This document shows positions 13,260-25,190 of a DNA stretch of 64,000 nt, one piece after another. This stretch comes from Ampelomyces quisqualis. Its lineage: Eukaryota; Ascomycota; Dothideomycetes; Pleosporales; Phaeosphaeriaceae. The stretch lies in NCBI GenBank assembly GCA_018398575.1, contig JAGTXZ010000008.1, forward strand, positions 1,302,001 to 1,366,000, in the 5' to 3' direction. The position numbers and the translations under genes are program-made. Numbering within the stretch: position 1 is the first letter of the stretch; each line of letters opens with the position of its first letter. The notes below the pieces were generated by a model, which made no database searches, was not told the origin of the DNA, and was given only the letters and a program-made list of their open reading frames with translations.

Positions 13260-14700
13260 CTCAAGTTACTACAATGTTAGCGTTATTCTAAATAAAATTC
13301 TAGAGAAAGTGTTTTTAAACAGGACTTAGCAACTTACCTATATAAGAATAAGCCTAAAAGCCTATATTATAGAAGTAGTTAGTGCAAGCACTATAAAGCA
13401 GCTGCTTACTATTATAGACAATACTGTAATACTTACTAAAAGCGTATTTGTAATAACTTTTTGCGCAGTAGCTATAAAGCTAAATATTATACTAGCTTAG
13501 GTCTAAGTATATGTAGGCAGACTAACTATAATATAGAATAAGTGTAGCTAGGTTGTCCTTAAGAAAGTTACAGCCTATGCCTAAGTAGAAGTAATCTTTA
13601 ACTAAGATTCTATTAGTCTTTATGTTAAAGATGTTAAACTAAATAGCTAGTATATATCTACTTTCTTCTATAAGCTTAAAAGACAGGGCGCAGTTAACAA
13701 GCAGCAGAGAAAAGTTTCTTCTATTAGTTTTAACCTTAAAAAGCATGTGCTAGAGCTAAGCAATAACCTTAATAGTAATTTAGCTAGACAATATTACTAT
13801 AACTATAAATAAATTAGTCTAAAACAGCTAATAAGATATTTAGAATCTACTTACGTTAGTTATAGATAGCATTATAAGGAGAAGTAACCTTCTTATAGAT
13901 GTAAAGCTTAGAAGTCTTATTACTATAATAGCTAAAGAAGATTAGTTTTGCAAAAGATGTTTAAGCAACAGACTAGAGAGCAGGCAGAAAGGCTGTTAGA
14001 GTTAGTGTGCAATACTAGGCTATCTAAGCTTAAAGCTTATTATTACTTATACTCTAAGTCTTAGCTAGCTTACTAAGAGCTAAGGAGTTGTTAGAACTTT
14101 AATAGACAACTTAGGAAAGCCTAAGTTATTGTTAGAAAAGCCTAGGTTGCTATTAAGAAAGCCTAAGCTATTATTAGAGAAACTAAGCAAATCTTTAGAG
14201 ATTAACTGTACTGTATTATAGAACTTATTACTAGACTCTAAAGCAACAGTAATAGGCAAGTATAATAGACGCAGAATAGAACTGCGTAGGCAAGAATTTT
14301 AGAGTAACGTGTGTTTAAGCTGCTAAAGAAGCTTATTAATTATAGCTAGAGTAGCAGCGTTAAGCAAGAGTAGTAAAGGAGTTGTTAGAAGAATTTAGAG
14401 AGCTAGCAAAATTCTCTTAGCAACCTTAGGCTTAGCAGATAGCTTTTTAAATAGCAGCAGCTTAGGCAACAGCCTATACACTACAGCTAAAGCCTTAGTA
14501 GCCTTACTAGACAGAAGGAGAGTAGAAGAGTGCTACAGGCTACTCTTAGGACTAGGCTATTACTTATAAAGAGATTAAGAAGCAGGTAGAGGCAGCGTTA
14601 GGCGCAGCAAGAAGTAAATAAGCAAGTAATATTAAGTAGCAGCGTAGAAATCTATACTAAGTAAAGTAATTAATAGGCTTAGAGAGAGAGTGTAGAAGTA
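13260..14700 (+). pseudogene. Coiled-coil accessory ORF downstream of pol, copy A1
   Basis: Sense-strand frame with stops only at TAG/TAA. At 14113-14196 four exact 21-bp units encode heptads (RKAQVIV, RKAQVAI, KKAQAII, RETKQIF, reading TAG/TAA as ancestral Gln). This period is expected of a coiled coil and unlikely in a wrong frame. Upstream the same frame gives a Leu/Asn/Tyr-rich helix-like stretch (LKKHVLELSNN). Downstream the frame is uncertain: another frame (EELLEEFREL-like) looks more protein-like, so an intron or frameshift may fall near 14300. The family is not recognised. A2 has the same ORF at 34560-35990. Confidence 0.45.
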
Positions 14701-14984
14701 CAGAAGTAAAGGTAAAGTAAAAGATTTAATAAAGGCCTAAGTAACGCGCAGTTAAAACAACGCGCCTAATAACGCGCTAGTTAAGTAAGAGAAAAACAAC
14801 AAATAGTAGTAATAGAGTATTAGTTAATTAGAATATTATAAAAGAGAGGAGGCTTCTTTTTATAGAAGAGAGAGAAAGCAGTGCCTTCTAGCACAGCTAC
14901 AAACTCTAAAGATGCGTTAAAAGAGGAGAGTTAATTTTATAGTAAGCTACTACAAAAAACAAGATCTATAATAAAGAACTTTAA

Positions 14985-15568
14985 TTGTTAAAGAAGTTAT
15001 TTAGACTACTTAAGCTATTACTTAAGGCATCTATATTAATATCTCTAACTAATAGATTACTATTACTAGCTTTTAGTCTAGCATTATTAACGCTACGCTT
15101 TACACTAGCTAAAGACCTACTAATATTAAGCTAAGCTAAAGCTTTATTAGCAACAGCATTATTAGCATTTTCTTTAATATTCTTATTAACTATAGCTAAC
15201 TTAAGATCTAACTAAGCCTTCTTGCAAGGCAACTTCTTAACTCTATAGCCCTTTATAGATAGACTAGAAATGTAACGCTTGCTAGAAGATAGAGTGCCTA
15301 AAGGCCCCTTAGAGTTATAGCTAGCTTTAGAAGAGTTTTTAGAGACCTTGCTAGCATTAAAGTCTAGGCTTTAACAAGCTTTCTTAGCTAATAACTTTGT
15401 AAAATCTAGTAGACTAGACTTACTTAGAGCTCTAAAGCTACTAAGCTTTTTTACTAGAGTTAGCAAACTATAATTGCGTAAATTCTTAGAAGGTAAGTTA
15501 TTAAGAATAAGAAAGCTAAAAGTAATATAGAAGAGCTTAACAGCCCTAGTGCTCTTAACGCTACACAA
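14985..15568 (-). pseudogene. Antisense Lys/Ser/Asn-rich ORF, copy A1
   Basis: Minus-strand frame of about 190 codons: an intact stretch beginning MCSVKSTRAVK at 15568, then four or five TAG/TAA interruptions at former Gln codons. The product would be basic and low in complexity (LLAKKAC, SSKRYISSLS, VRDINIDAL). The same frame is kept in A2 at 36270-36870, with mostly transition differences. No domain is recognised. It may be a later exon of the antisense ORF at 15740-16295. Confidence 0.35.
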
Positions 15569-15739
15569 AATAACTAGAGCGCCTATAAATAATTAGCAAA
15601 TAACTCTAAAAAATAATAAAAAAGAATAACTAAAAAGGCGTTAGCTACTTACAATTTATTAAATACTGCCTTTTAGTAGAAAAAAATAAGTAGTTGCTAT
15701 AAGTACTATTGTTTAGTAGCTTACCTTAGAACCTAAACT

Positions 15740-16295
15740 ATATACACAAGCTAGCAGACTTAAACGTCTAACTAGCTCTTACGTAGTAACTGTATAAGTG
15801 CTTAGACTTACCTTTAATAGAAGCTATATTAATAGCGCAGTTAGTATAGCTTAGGATTAAGCTCTTAATGCAAGCGTTATAAATCTTATACTTCTTAGCT
15901 CTAGAGTTATCTTTAAGGCTAAAGTAATTGCTTAGAGTAGAAAGCAACTTGTTAATATGCAGAGGCCTATTAGTCTTAACAACTAAGCTTACCTACTTAG
16001 CTTCTAAATAAGAGCTAACAGCAAGCAGTAACAGATAAGGCCTAAATGTTTTTCTTGCAGACTTAAGAGTAACAAAGACTAACTAGAGCTTAGCAATAAG
16101 AGAGCAGCTTAGCTTCTTATTCTTATTTAATTTAACTAGAGCAAATATTAGTACACGTTTAGCTTAACTTATTAATAAACTAGCACTTACTCTAGTTAAT
16201 TATATTACTGTAGCTAGAATAGTTAACTAGGTACTTGTAAACTAAAAAGCAAGTATCTCTATTAGGCCTAGAAACAAGCTTATTCTTTGTTATAG
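15740..16295 (-). pseudogene. Antisense conserved ORF, copy A1
   Basis: One of the cleanest frames in the mutated part: about 180 minus-strand codons with about six interruptions, all TAG/TAA. It includes FALVKLNKNKKLS, KTFRPYLLLLAVS, a helix-like HINKLLSTLSNYFSLK and KKYKIYNACIKSLILSY. The A2 copy (43060-43610) gives nearly the same protein and is separated from the rest of A2 by the LINE. Function unknown. It looks like a compact basic helical domain, which is only an impression. Confidence 0.4.
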
Positions 16296-17131
16296 CTTAA
16301 AGATAAAGGCAAGGTGCAACTAAGAGGCTAAAAAAGTGTTAAGCACGTGTATTAGGAAAGTCCTAATTAACTAAAGGCAAAGCGTTAACTAAGCAACTAT
16401 TAGCAACAGCTAAGCTAGAAACTTAGAGCTCTAAAGTAAGAATGCGCTAAATTACAAAAAGAGGCAGCTAAGTAAGTAAGAGAGTAGAGTATACGCTAGA
16501 GCAAAGTAGTGTAACTGCGTATAAATAAGTTGCCTTAAAAGTAAATAGAGGTAGTAAAGTAAGAGAGTAATAAGTAAATAATATAAACTAAGCTAGAGCT
16601 AGTTAGAGCGCTTGTTAATAAGGTAAAGAAGTTAAGTAGCTAATTATAGTATAGCAGCAGTAAAGTTGCGCGTTAGGTAGGTTAAGAGAGAGAGAAAGGC
16701 ATAGAGCAGGTAGCTAGTAATAAGAGTAATAGAAGACTAAACAATAAGTAAAGTAGCTAAAAGAGAGTAGAGCTAAAAGGTAAGGTAAAGTTAGCTAATG
16801 TAAGACTTGTTGTAATAGAAGTAGTTTAAAGCGTTCGCAGTTGCAACGCAAGTCTGCCTAAGCAATACTGCTACAACACTAGGTAAAGTTAAAATAACAT
16901 AGGCTAATAGCGCTTTAGCGTTTAGGTAAGAGAGTTAGATAGTAACGTAAAGAGACAGGAAAAGCTTATAAACAGGCACTGCTCCTTTACTAAAGGCCTG
17001 TTAGTTACTACTTTAGCATTACAAAAAGTTTAGAGTTATTTTTTCTTAGGAGTTAAGTTTTTATTTAAGTATTTTAGTTTTGCGTTTAGTATAAAAGAAA
17101 AGAAGCCTCTTTCTATAGGTTAGAGGAGAGA
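16296..17131. other. Non-coding 3' region of copy A1
   Basis: No frame stays open beyond a few tens of codons on either strand. The stretch is homologous to 43610-44395 in A2. A purine-rich stretch (AGAGGAGAGAT) ends directly at the LTR start and is the likely polypurine tract. Confidence 0.5.
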
Positions 17132-17319
17132 TATAGTAAAGTAATATAGAAAGTAAGTCTAAAGAACGCTTAGGGCACAGCTAAGGGTATAGACAAGATA
17201 TAATAGCTAAAGAGCTATTAGAGGATAACAACTAAGAACCTATACACACACCTAATAATAATATATTTAAATCTACATTAAATCTAATAGGCCTTAGAGG
17301 TAAATAACGCTCTACTATA
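17132..17319 (+). repeat. 3' LTR of copy A1
   Basis: 188 bp, matching the two 186-bp LTRs of A2. The starting TG has become TA, and the end reads CTCTACTATA. Confidence 0.85.
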
Positions 17320-19010
17320 CTACTATAAAGAAAAGAAAAACGCTAGGTAAAGAAAAGTATATTACTAGAAAATAAAACTATACTAAAGAAAGTAAAAGTT
17401 ATCCTAGTAATATTACTACTTACTAATAACAGAAAGACGCTATATAGTATAGTAATAATACTATAGCTTAATATATACAAGTATGTATACGCCTAAATAC
17501 TACTAAACGCTTAAACAGAAGTATAGAATACTCTACTATTATTAGTTTAATTATATATTAGCTTAATACTATATAAAGAAGCTGCCTGCTGTATAAGTAC
17601 TATTACAGCCTACTAAGGATAATAGCTAATAGTAGGCGCCTAGATACTAGATATATATAGTAATTTGCAGACCTATATAATAAGGCAAAGATAACTAGAA
17701 ATTACTAGTGCCTATATATTAAACTACCTAGACAAATAGGTTCTTAAGCCTAGTAAACTACTTAAAGACTTTGTTTACCTACTATAAGACCTAAAAAATA
17801 TAAGTACACTTCTAAAACAGCTATACTAGCTAACTAAAGATAGCCTAAATCTACTAGATTTCTAAACTTTAGTCTTGCAGTAGTAAAAGCATAGTTATTC
17901 TATAATAACAGAAAATAGAGCATTACTGCAATAACTAGAAACTAAAAGAAGTTTAATAAACTAAGTACAAATATAGCAGTACTAATAGGTTTAGTTATAT
18001 TTAACGTAATAAGAGAATTTAATAACAATAGCACTAGAAAAACTATACCCTTCTATAGGTACACTATAGAAAGTATGTTACAAGTTCTATATATAGTATT
18101 AGCAAACAAAAAGTAGACTACTTTAATACTATTTGCAAAAAATAAAAGAACCTAGAAGGCATTTAACAGATTCTTATATAAGATAATATATAATAAGATA
18201 TTACTATACACATAAACTAATAAGAGAATAATAGAGCTAACGTTTTAGTACTAAAGGATACCTATAATAATAACGTAGATAATATTCTAGCTAACTATAC
18301 AAAAGAGAAGTAAGATTACTATAATACGCTTAGAGACAATTATAATAAAAAAGAAAAGAAGAAAGTAGACTACTTAATAGAAAAGAATAGAGAGAAGAAT
18401 GTTAGAGAGAAGAGAAAAGTCTTATACAGAGACACTAATAATATAAGTAGGATTAAACATAATATAATATATAATAACTTATATAGAGTACTATCTATAT
18501 ATATATGCGTAAAGCATTAGGTAAAGTAAAAGATATTTTACTAAAAGAGTATAGATATATAGATGAACTTATACTAGAATACCTTTATAAGGTAAATAAA
18601 TAGCTATAGTTTAAGAACTATAAAGGTAGCTAGAGCATTATAGTAAAAGATGTTTAGAATAAATTTTTAACGCAGGCCTATAATATTGCAATTAAAGGCA
18701 ATATACTTAACGTAATTACTTTAACTAAAGAGAAATAGTAACTAGAACTAGATAAGTATAATAAGTTAGTATAATAGTATAAAAAAGAAATAAAGTATTA
18801 TTAAGTAGTTGTAAATAGCAAGCGTAGCAAATGTTATAATAACTTAATATACTTCTACTAGTATAACGCGTAGATACTATTAGATTAGCCTTAATATAAT
18901 ATAATAGTATAGACTACTATAGTAGATAGTGTAGCACTAGTAAATATAGTATATAATTCTAATATAACTAACTAATAAGATAGTTACTACTCTATAAGTA
19001 GTAGTAGTAG
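17320..19010. other. Unidentified degenerate element D, left part
   Basis: Strongly AT-rich and RIP-like DNA without LTR or RT motifs. One plus-strand frame at about 17680-18460 is Gln/Leu/Arg-rich if TAG/TAA are read as Gln. Another at 18508-18960 (ALGKVKDILLKEYRYIDEL, ITLTKEKQQLELDKYNKL) looks like part of a charged helical protein. Neither is recognised. The stretch ends in a GTAG microsatellite that abuts the A2 LTR. Its continuation should be 44582-45310, since A2 inserted here. Confidence 0.45.
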
Positions 19011-19196
19011 TGTAGTAAAGTAACATAGGAAGTAAGTCTAAAGGACGCTTAGGGCACAGCTAAGGGCATAGACAAGATATAATAGCTGAAGGGCTATTAG
19101 AGGACAGAACAACTAATAACACACACACCTAATAATAATATATTTAATTCTATATTAAATCTAATAGGCCTTAGAGGTAAATAACGCTCTACTATA
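19011..19196 (+). repeat. 5' LTR of copy A2
   Basis: Starts TGTAGTAAAG and ends CTCTACTATA; terminal inverted symmetry TGTAGTA/TACTACA before mutation. Nearly identical to 44396-44581 and 17132-17319. Confidence 0.9.
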
Positions 19197-20105
19197 TATA
19201 GCAACTAATAACAACTCTAAATTCCTATTAGCCTAGGCCTTAGAAGGCTGTGCACCTGCGTATATACCTACGCTCTTCTGTAGTCCTTGTAACCTAGGAA
19301 TTGCAGGAACTTAATAGTCTAACAAGTGCTTAGCGAGCTGCTACAGTTCTCTTTAGAATATAATTAGTATCTATTCTAAGAACATAGAGTTAGTACTCTG
19401 AGATTAGAGGAACAGAAAGTAGGATCTGGAGTAACGCCTATCTAAAGTACCTAGATTAGCTACTACCAGAATCAAGTTAGAAGGGGGATTAAGCAGACTT
19501 TAAAAAGCAGAGCAATAGCTAAAGAAGTAAGACGCAAGCTGTAGCTAAAGCTGTATTAGGCTAAGTAAAAGCGCAAAGCTATTGCGCTCTACTAAGCATA
19601 TAGTATACTAAAGAAGTTCTAGAGCACAGATAGCAGAAACAACTAAGAGTAGACTAAGAAAGACATTAAAACAGGTAGTTAGAAAGAAAAAGAAACTAAC
19701 AATTGCTTAGACAGCAAGTATAAAGAAATTAAGAAGAAATTAGTAGACTTTACAACTAAAGCGCTATTAGACATTAGAAAAGCTTAAGCCTTTAGCTTTT
19801 TAGCGACCCTATATAGAGTAGTAACTTTAATCCTAGTCTTTTAGGCTATTACTCTTCTTTAGTTTATTTAAATAAGCTCTAACTACTATTTAGATAGCCT
19901 ACAAAAGCAATGCAGAGACAACATAGAACTGCTTAATAGCATATTAAGTTGTTAACGCCTTAAATACCCTAACAGACAAGAAGCTCTACTACTAACGCCT
20001 GTAGAGTTAATAAGAGAAGCTAGCGCAAATATAAGTAGTGCGCTAAAGGAGTAGGCTAAATAGCTATTAGAAGAGCACTCTAGGCGCAGAAGTATAGGCT
20101 AAGAT
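19197..20105 (+). pseudogene. Leader and N-terminal gag region of copy A2
   Basis: From the LTR to the B insertion. The first ~450 bases show no clear frame and would include the leader. From about 19650 a plus-strand Lys/Leu/Ala-rich frame appears (TKALLDIRKAQAFSFL, VELIREASANISSALKE) that would be the gag N-terminal part. It continues after the B element at 27208. Confidence 0.5.
20101..20105. repeat. Left target-site duplication of element B
   Basis: AAGAT occurs immediately left of the B LTR and again immediately right at 27203-27207. Exact 5-bp duplication. Confidence 0.92.
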
Positions 20106-20404
20106 TGTAACAACGCAGGTAGGTACAGCTATCAGAATCAAATCAGATACGTATCAGAGGCATATAGGAGTGCGTGTTGTATCAGGGATTCTGGATTAGC
20201 TATACACCTATAGGTCTTGTACAGAAGGACAAGAGAAACTTATTCTCTATCTATGCTATAGGCTTATATTTATAGTAGGCGTAGCAGCTAAGTTAGAGCG
20301 CTGTTAGAGCGCTTTTAGTCCTAATCTACTAGCTCTCTACATAATCTGTTACTAAGCCTTTATAAGGTATTAGATGTAACATGTGTTTGCATGTGCTTGT
20401 TACA
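20106..20404 (-). repeat. 3' LTR of element B
   Basis: 299 bp, same length as the partner at 26904-27202. The differences I saw are all transitions, several of them TCA/TTA. Confidence 0.93.
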
Positions 20405-20407
20405 TTA

Positions 20408-20418
20408 CCCCCCTTCTT
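20408..20418 (-). promoter_or_regulatory. Polypurine tract of element B
   Basis: On the coding (minus) strand AAGAAGGGGGG lies three bases before the 3' LTR, where the plus-strand primer for reverse transcription is expected. It fixes the element's orientation independently of the genes. Confidence 0.75.
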
Positions 20419-20728
20419 AAAATCAATAGTCTCTATCAATTAGGTCTGTATTAGTGTTGTTTTGGATACCTCTCTAAATTATTGTAAACTCTTATTTACC
20501 TTAAGTTTATTTTAGGATAACATAATATAGCTGTTTGTTATTGTTTTAATTAGCGCGCTAGCGCGTTTAACGTTCCTAACTTTACCTTAAGCTTTTTTAA
20601 GCATATATACAAGGCTGGCCCTCTAGTATACTACTTCTCTACACTCTCCCCCTTACGTTCGTATACCTAAAGCTATCTAAGCCTTGTTCTTTCTTAATTA
20701 CTAGCTAACTGTATAGTAGATACACACA

Positions 20729-21438
20729 ATGCCTATTCCTGTCCCTCCTAAGGCTTATCCTCTAGCCTATTAGGTTATTTGCCTGTAGGCTGCAAGGGCT
20801 TTTGCCTGCGGCCATTTTAATATTAAGTTTAGATTCTATTCAGACGTGTCCAAGAAGTGTGCTTATTGCACACTCTTAAATAAGAAGTGTTGCCTAGTTC
20901 CTCTATATGCAGGCTAGGAGTATAATAGCCTCTCTAAGGCTCTTAACTGCAGGTTTACTGCCTTAGGTAGAGACAAGCCTAACAAGGTAGTGTTAGAGCA
21001 AGAGGCTGCTGTTAAGAAGGTAGCGTTTTAGTTAGCTACTGTTGTGCAAGTAGGCACTGCACAGGTAGCTAATATAAACAACGCTAACTTGTTAGTTAGC
21101 GCTTATTACTAGAGGAAAGAGCTGGCTAAGAAGGTTAGGGCAATAGCCAAGAAGGTTAGGTCGCTTAGAAGAAGCACAGCTAGGTTAACTAGTGTAGTTG
21201 CTTAGCTAGTAAATGTTATAATAGCATTAAGGGCTAATTAGTTAGCAGAGCAAGAGGAGGCGCAGAAGGCAGCGTAAGAGGCTAGTACTTGCAGCAAGCA
21301 GGGCCAGAACAGAAGACTACTAGGTAGTGCGTTAGTGTCTGCACCTAGGGATTTAGATAATTAAGAATGTCCTACTAGTAGCGACAATAGTCTGCTGTTA
21401 GATCTAATAGAAGAGTAAGACTCCTATTGTTAATAGCT
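20729..21438 (+). pseudogene. Cys-rich coiled-coil accessory ORF of element B, antisense to pol
   Basis: Starts at ATG 20729 (MPIPVPPKAYPLAY) and runs about 235 codons to stops near 21433-21438, interrupted about nine times by TAG/TAA. At 20858-20893 it has CAYCTLLNKKCC, spacing CX2CX6C as in one half of a Zn2Cys6 cluster; a CGH precedes it. Further on come two near-exact 21-bp units (KKVRAIA, KKVRSLR), the heptad period of a coiled coil, then an acidic tail. It converges on the 3' end of pol. The zinc-binding role is inferred from spacing. Its arrangement parallels the copia ORF at 5471-6580. Confidence 0.55.
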
Positions 21439-21479
21439 GTTACCTACTAGTATAGTAGTTGCAATATCAAGTTTAATTT

Positions 21480-24400
21480 CCCTAATATAATTGTCTTGTA
21501 ATGCTGTAAGATCTTTAACTCCTTTTTTCTATGCTGTAATCTACTTAGCTAACGCTTGTAGAAGTCCTAGCTGTTTTAGATAGCGTTTATAGAACGCTTG
21601 CAACATGTGTAGAGCGCCTATAAAGTTTAAGGTATTATACTAGGTAGGGTTAGGATTATAGCCTACCTATTTTACATAATACTTTAAGATAGAGCAGTAT
21701 AGCTTGCTAGCCAGAATCTCTTTAACTTCCTATTCTTTAACGCCTTAAATTAGGATGCTAGATAGGTTTAGGCTTAGCTAACTAGGCAGGGGGTTATTAG
21801 AGTCCTTGCAGAGGACATCTAGAGCAAACACGTTATAGATCTTAGATTCTTCTAGTAGCTTTAGTCAAAATAAATAGCTAACTTGTTCTAGAACTTTAAA
21901 GAGGCCTTTCTACAATTTAGCAAGTTTGCGACTTAGGCAGGTAACAGATAAGTTTTAGGTTAAGAGGTAAACCTTGTTACCTACTGCCTAATTAACAGGT
22001 TAATAATGTTTGTTTACCTTAGCAGCTATTTGTTGCTGTGCCTTCTCTATATTGTCTTTAGCTGTACGCTAGGCTTTATGCATGCAGGTAGCCAAGCTTA
22101 AGGCATCCTTAACGTTTACATCTTTGTGTTTCAAAGGGGATAATGCCTAATCCTAGCTCTGTTGTAGTTTAGATCTAAACAGGAGCTAGTACAGTGCTAT
22201 ACTAATTACAGAGTGCAGCAGTGTAGCTTAAGCTTAATTAATTATTAGTAAGAGGTTGCTCTAGTTGTCCTAGTAGTAGGATACAAAGAGCCTTAATTGT
22301 TAATTAATATACTTGTTTATAATCTTAGTTTGTCTATTAGTTTGTTTATAGTAGGCTGTAGAAAGCTTAATTTACACGCCTAGGATCTTACAGAACTTAG
22401 ACTAGAATTAGGACACAAACTAGAGGCTGCAGTTAGACACTATGCTTTTAGGCGTGTAGCTAAATTAGTATACCTATTAGATAAACAAATAAGCTATTTC
22501 CTAGGCGTTAATAGTCTTGTAACACAGAATAGAGATAGCTTGCTTTAATAGGCAATTAATAATAACTATAATTTGATTATAGCTATACTAATTAGTTAGG
22601 AATGTCTTAAAATCTATACACAAATGCTGTATAGGCCTGTTAAGAATTAGTAACAGATAGAGGAACCCTTAGGATTAGGGCTGTCTTAGATAGGATCTTT
22701 AACAGGAAACGCAGTTTTGTACATAGCGTTTGCATATAGCCTCTATGCCTTTCTAGTAGTATTGCTAAGCCAAGAGCTAATACGTCTTTGTAGCGCTTAG
22801 GTAGGCAGTAGATACCTAATCATAAGCTTCTCTAATCAGTTAGGTGCATAAGGAGAAATCTCTGGGTATACATAGGCGTAAGTAATACAGCAGTAGTCCT
22901 TCTTAGATACAATACAGCTGTAGTAGCGTAAGGCGTTCTTCCTTAAAGGAGCAGCAATTCTCTGCTAACAGGGCTTTAATTAGTTCTAACAAGTTAAGAT
23001 TTAGGGGGGCACTAATAGATTAGACTAAAATAGCTGAAACATTAATCTCTAGCTGGTTACAGACGTAGTTCTAAGCTAGTTTAGAGTTAACTAGGGGGTT
23101 TAGGCGTTTAGGTCCTAGAAGTACACAGGATCTATTGTCTTGTTAGGCAGCCTTAACCTTACTAACATCCTGTTCCCTTTAGCTTAAGATATTAGCTTGC
23201 TTGTTAAGCTTGCTAGGCGTATACTTAATACAGAAATTAAAAGGAGTAATAATCTCTGCCTATTGTGCTTAACGTGCATTAAGAACCTTAGTAGTTATAA
23301 AGTATTCTAAGGAGCAGTAATCTAAATACACCTGGATTTAACTCTGTATAGAGGTAAGTTTAGCTCTCTACTTCTTAAACGCTTTTAGAATAGCAAAAAG
23401 TTCTTTATTATGTATTTCCTAATTAAGCTTAGCCCCAGATAGGGCGTAACTGTAGAAGGCTATAGGATACTACTTGTTGTTAGAGTACTTCTAGGAGAGT
23501 ACTCCTACTATTACTCTATCTAACGCGTTAGTTTTTAACTTTGTGTTATACTTAGGATAGAAATAAGATAGCGTAGAAATAGCTAGGAGTAAGGCTTTAA
23601 TCTAATCAAAAGCCTATTAGCAGTCTGTAGTCTATTCAAACAGTGTAGAGGGACTTTGAAGCTTTAGGATCAGTTTGGCTACACAAGAGAAATCCTTAAT
23701 AAACTGTTAATAGAAACTAGCAAAACTAAGAAATAACTTAACGCTAGTAACTATAGTAGGTTTAGCCTAGTTTTAGAGTGCTTCTACCTTGTTAGGGTTA
23801 ACTTTAGTGCCCTGGTTTGTTAAAACGTAGCCTAGATACTTTGTGCAGGTTACATAGAATTTACTCTTCTAAATGTCTACTTAGAGTCTTGTAGTACGTA
23901 GGCGCTCTAGGACCTTTTAGACGTGTTCCTAATGTAAGTTTATATCCTCTAAGTAGATTAGGATGTTGTTAAGATACGTAATGCAGAAATTGTTAAGATA
24001 ATTAATTAGTATATTATTTATGTAGCGCTAATACGTTGCTAGCCTATTACACAAGCCAAAAGAGAGAACTTTACACTTGTATGTACTGTAATAGGTTTAA
24101 AAGGTAGTATACTCTTTAGAGTTAGGATCTATATAAATTTTGTTAAAGGCGGCTTAGATATTAAACTTAGTAAAGATCTTGGCTTTAGAGGGACGTAATA
24201 GCAGCTTATTAATGCAAGAGATTAGATAGACGTTCTTGCGCGTAAGGGCGTTAATCTTCTAGTAGTCTACACAGATGCGTATATCTCTATTTGGTTTGCG
24301 TACACAAAGAATAGGTAAAGCAAAAGGGCTTTGGCTAGCCTTAATAAAACTCTTCTAAAGGTGTTCCTAGACGTAGGCCTTAGTAGCTTTAAGCTCCTCC

Positions 24401-25190
24401 TAATTCTGCTTGTACAAGAGACTAAACGCATTTAGTAATAGTTTTTTAAGGATAATCTTGTAATTATACAGACAGTAAGAAGGCAATTGATTAGCTGCTA
24501 ACTTGCTAAATATATCCTAATACTAGGAGTAACAGGCTAGTAATCTCTTATCTAATTGGCTTTAATTGTCTGCGTTGTCCTTAGAGGCAAGGATCCTGTT
24601 AATCTTATAGAGGCTTGTTGTAAAGAACTTGTTCTAAGGCTTCTTTATAATAAAGTAAAATGCATTAGCAGAAATAAGAGCTATGCAGGTGCTTAGAGGG
24701 GATTTGGACTCTAAGCGGGTTTGCTTGGTTAGGGTATAAAGAATCTCTAAGATTTTTCAGGCTAATAGAAGCTTTAAGCATCCCTTGATACAATAAATAG
24801 AAGAAGAGGAATAGTAAGGACTGTTTTAGATATAATAGTCTTCTTTCTCCTATAGAGCGTTGCGTTATTGCATATTAAGGTAGATAGTAGCTAGCACTAT
24901 AGCTTAATGTAGAACAGTAGGAATAGGGGGTAAAGGATTGTATAAACAGGGGTACTTGGATAGCCAAATAAACTGTAACCTATCTATGTCTAATTGAATC
25001 TTAAATTGTCTTAACTATTAGAGGCCAAGTATACAATTCTAAGACCTAAGATTAAGGATAAGAAATAGATAGTTTAAAATCATTTAGCTATTAATATTTA
25101 AGTGTAGTCAAATATATTAAGTAACTAAAGAAGTAATCTAATCCTTAAAGCTGTATACCTAAACCTAGAAGAAGAGCTTCCAGATAGGTT
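21480..25190 (-). pseudogene. Degenerate Gypsy pol of element B: protease, RT, RNase H, integrase
   Basis: Minus strand, right to left. A protease-like block (NCILGL, QFKIQLDIDRLQFIW) is near 24960-25090. RT is at about 23880-24450 (QSPFALPILCVRKPNRDIRI, VDYQKINALT, FGLCNRLATYQ for FGL-NAPATFQ). Its YLDDI box reads YLNNI at 23962-23976. RNase H-like remnants lie at 23180-23740 (YFYPKYNTKL, LNQEIHNKELFAILKAFK). Integrase fills the left part (about 21500-23000) and was read less closely. Frames are closed by many TAG/TAA, so it is not functional. Confidence 0.85.

Larger units (their letters stand above)
1..17319 (+). mobile_element. Ty3/Gypsy-type LTR retrotransposon, family A, copy 1 (5' part outside window)
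   Basis: The first base corresponds to base 28835 of the second copy, so the 5' LTR and gag lie left of the window. Present are protease, reverse transcriptase, RNase H, integrase and a post-integrase domain, then an accessory region and a 3' LTR ending at 17319. A complete copia element (4579-12120) interrupts integrase. The two A copies align throughout, and the differences I saw are almost all transitions. Every gene is broken by TAG/TAA codons where the family should have Gln or Trp, so the copy is dead. That it is a Gypsy element rests on domain order (RT-RNaseH-INT) and motifs. Confidence 0.9.

Noticed and set aside
13335..13510. Cys-rich frame (SSQCKHYKAAA-like) in the accessory region of A1 and A2
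   Set aside because: It is out of frame with the heptad repeats in both copies and contains more stops beyond this stretch. The heptad frame was preferred.
18996..19010. GTA/GTAG microsatellite left of the A2 LTR as a functional site
   Set aside because: A simple repeat at the insertion point. It only makes the 4-bp target duplication GTAG hard to confirm.
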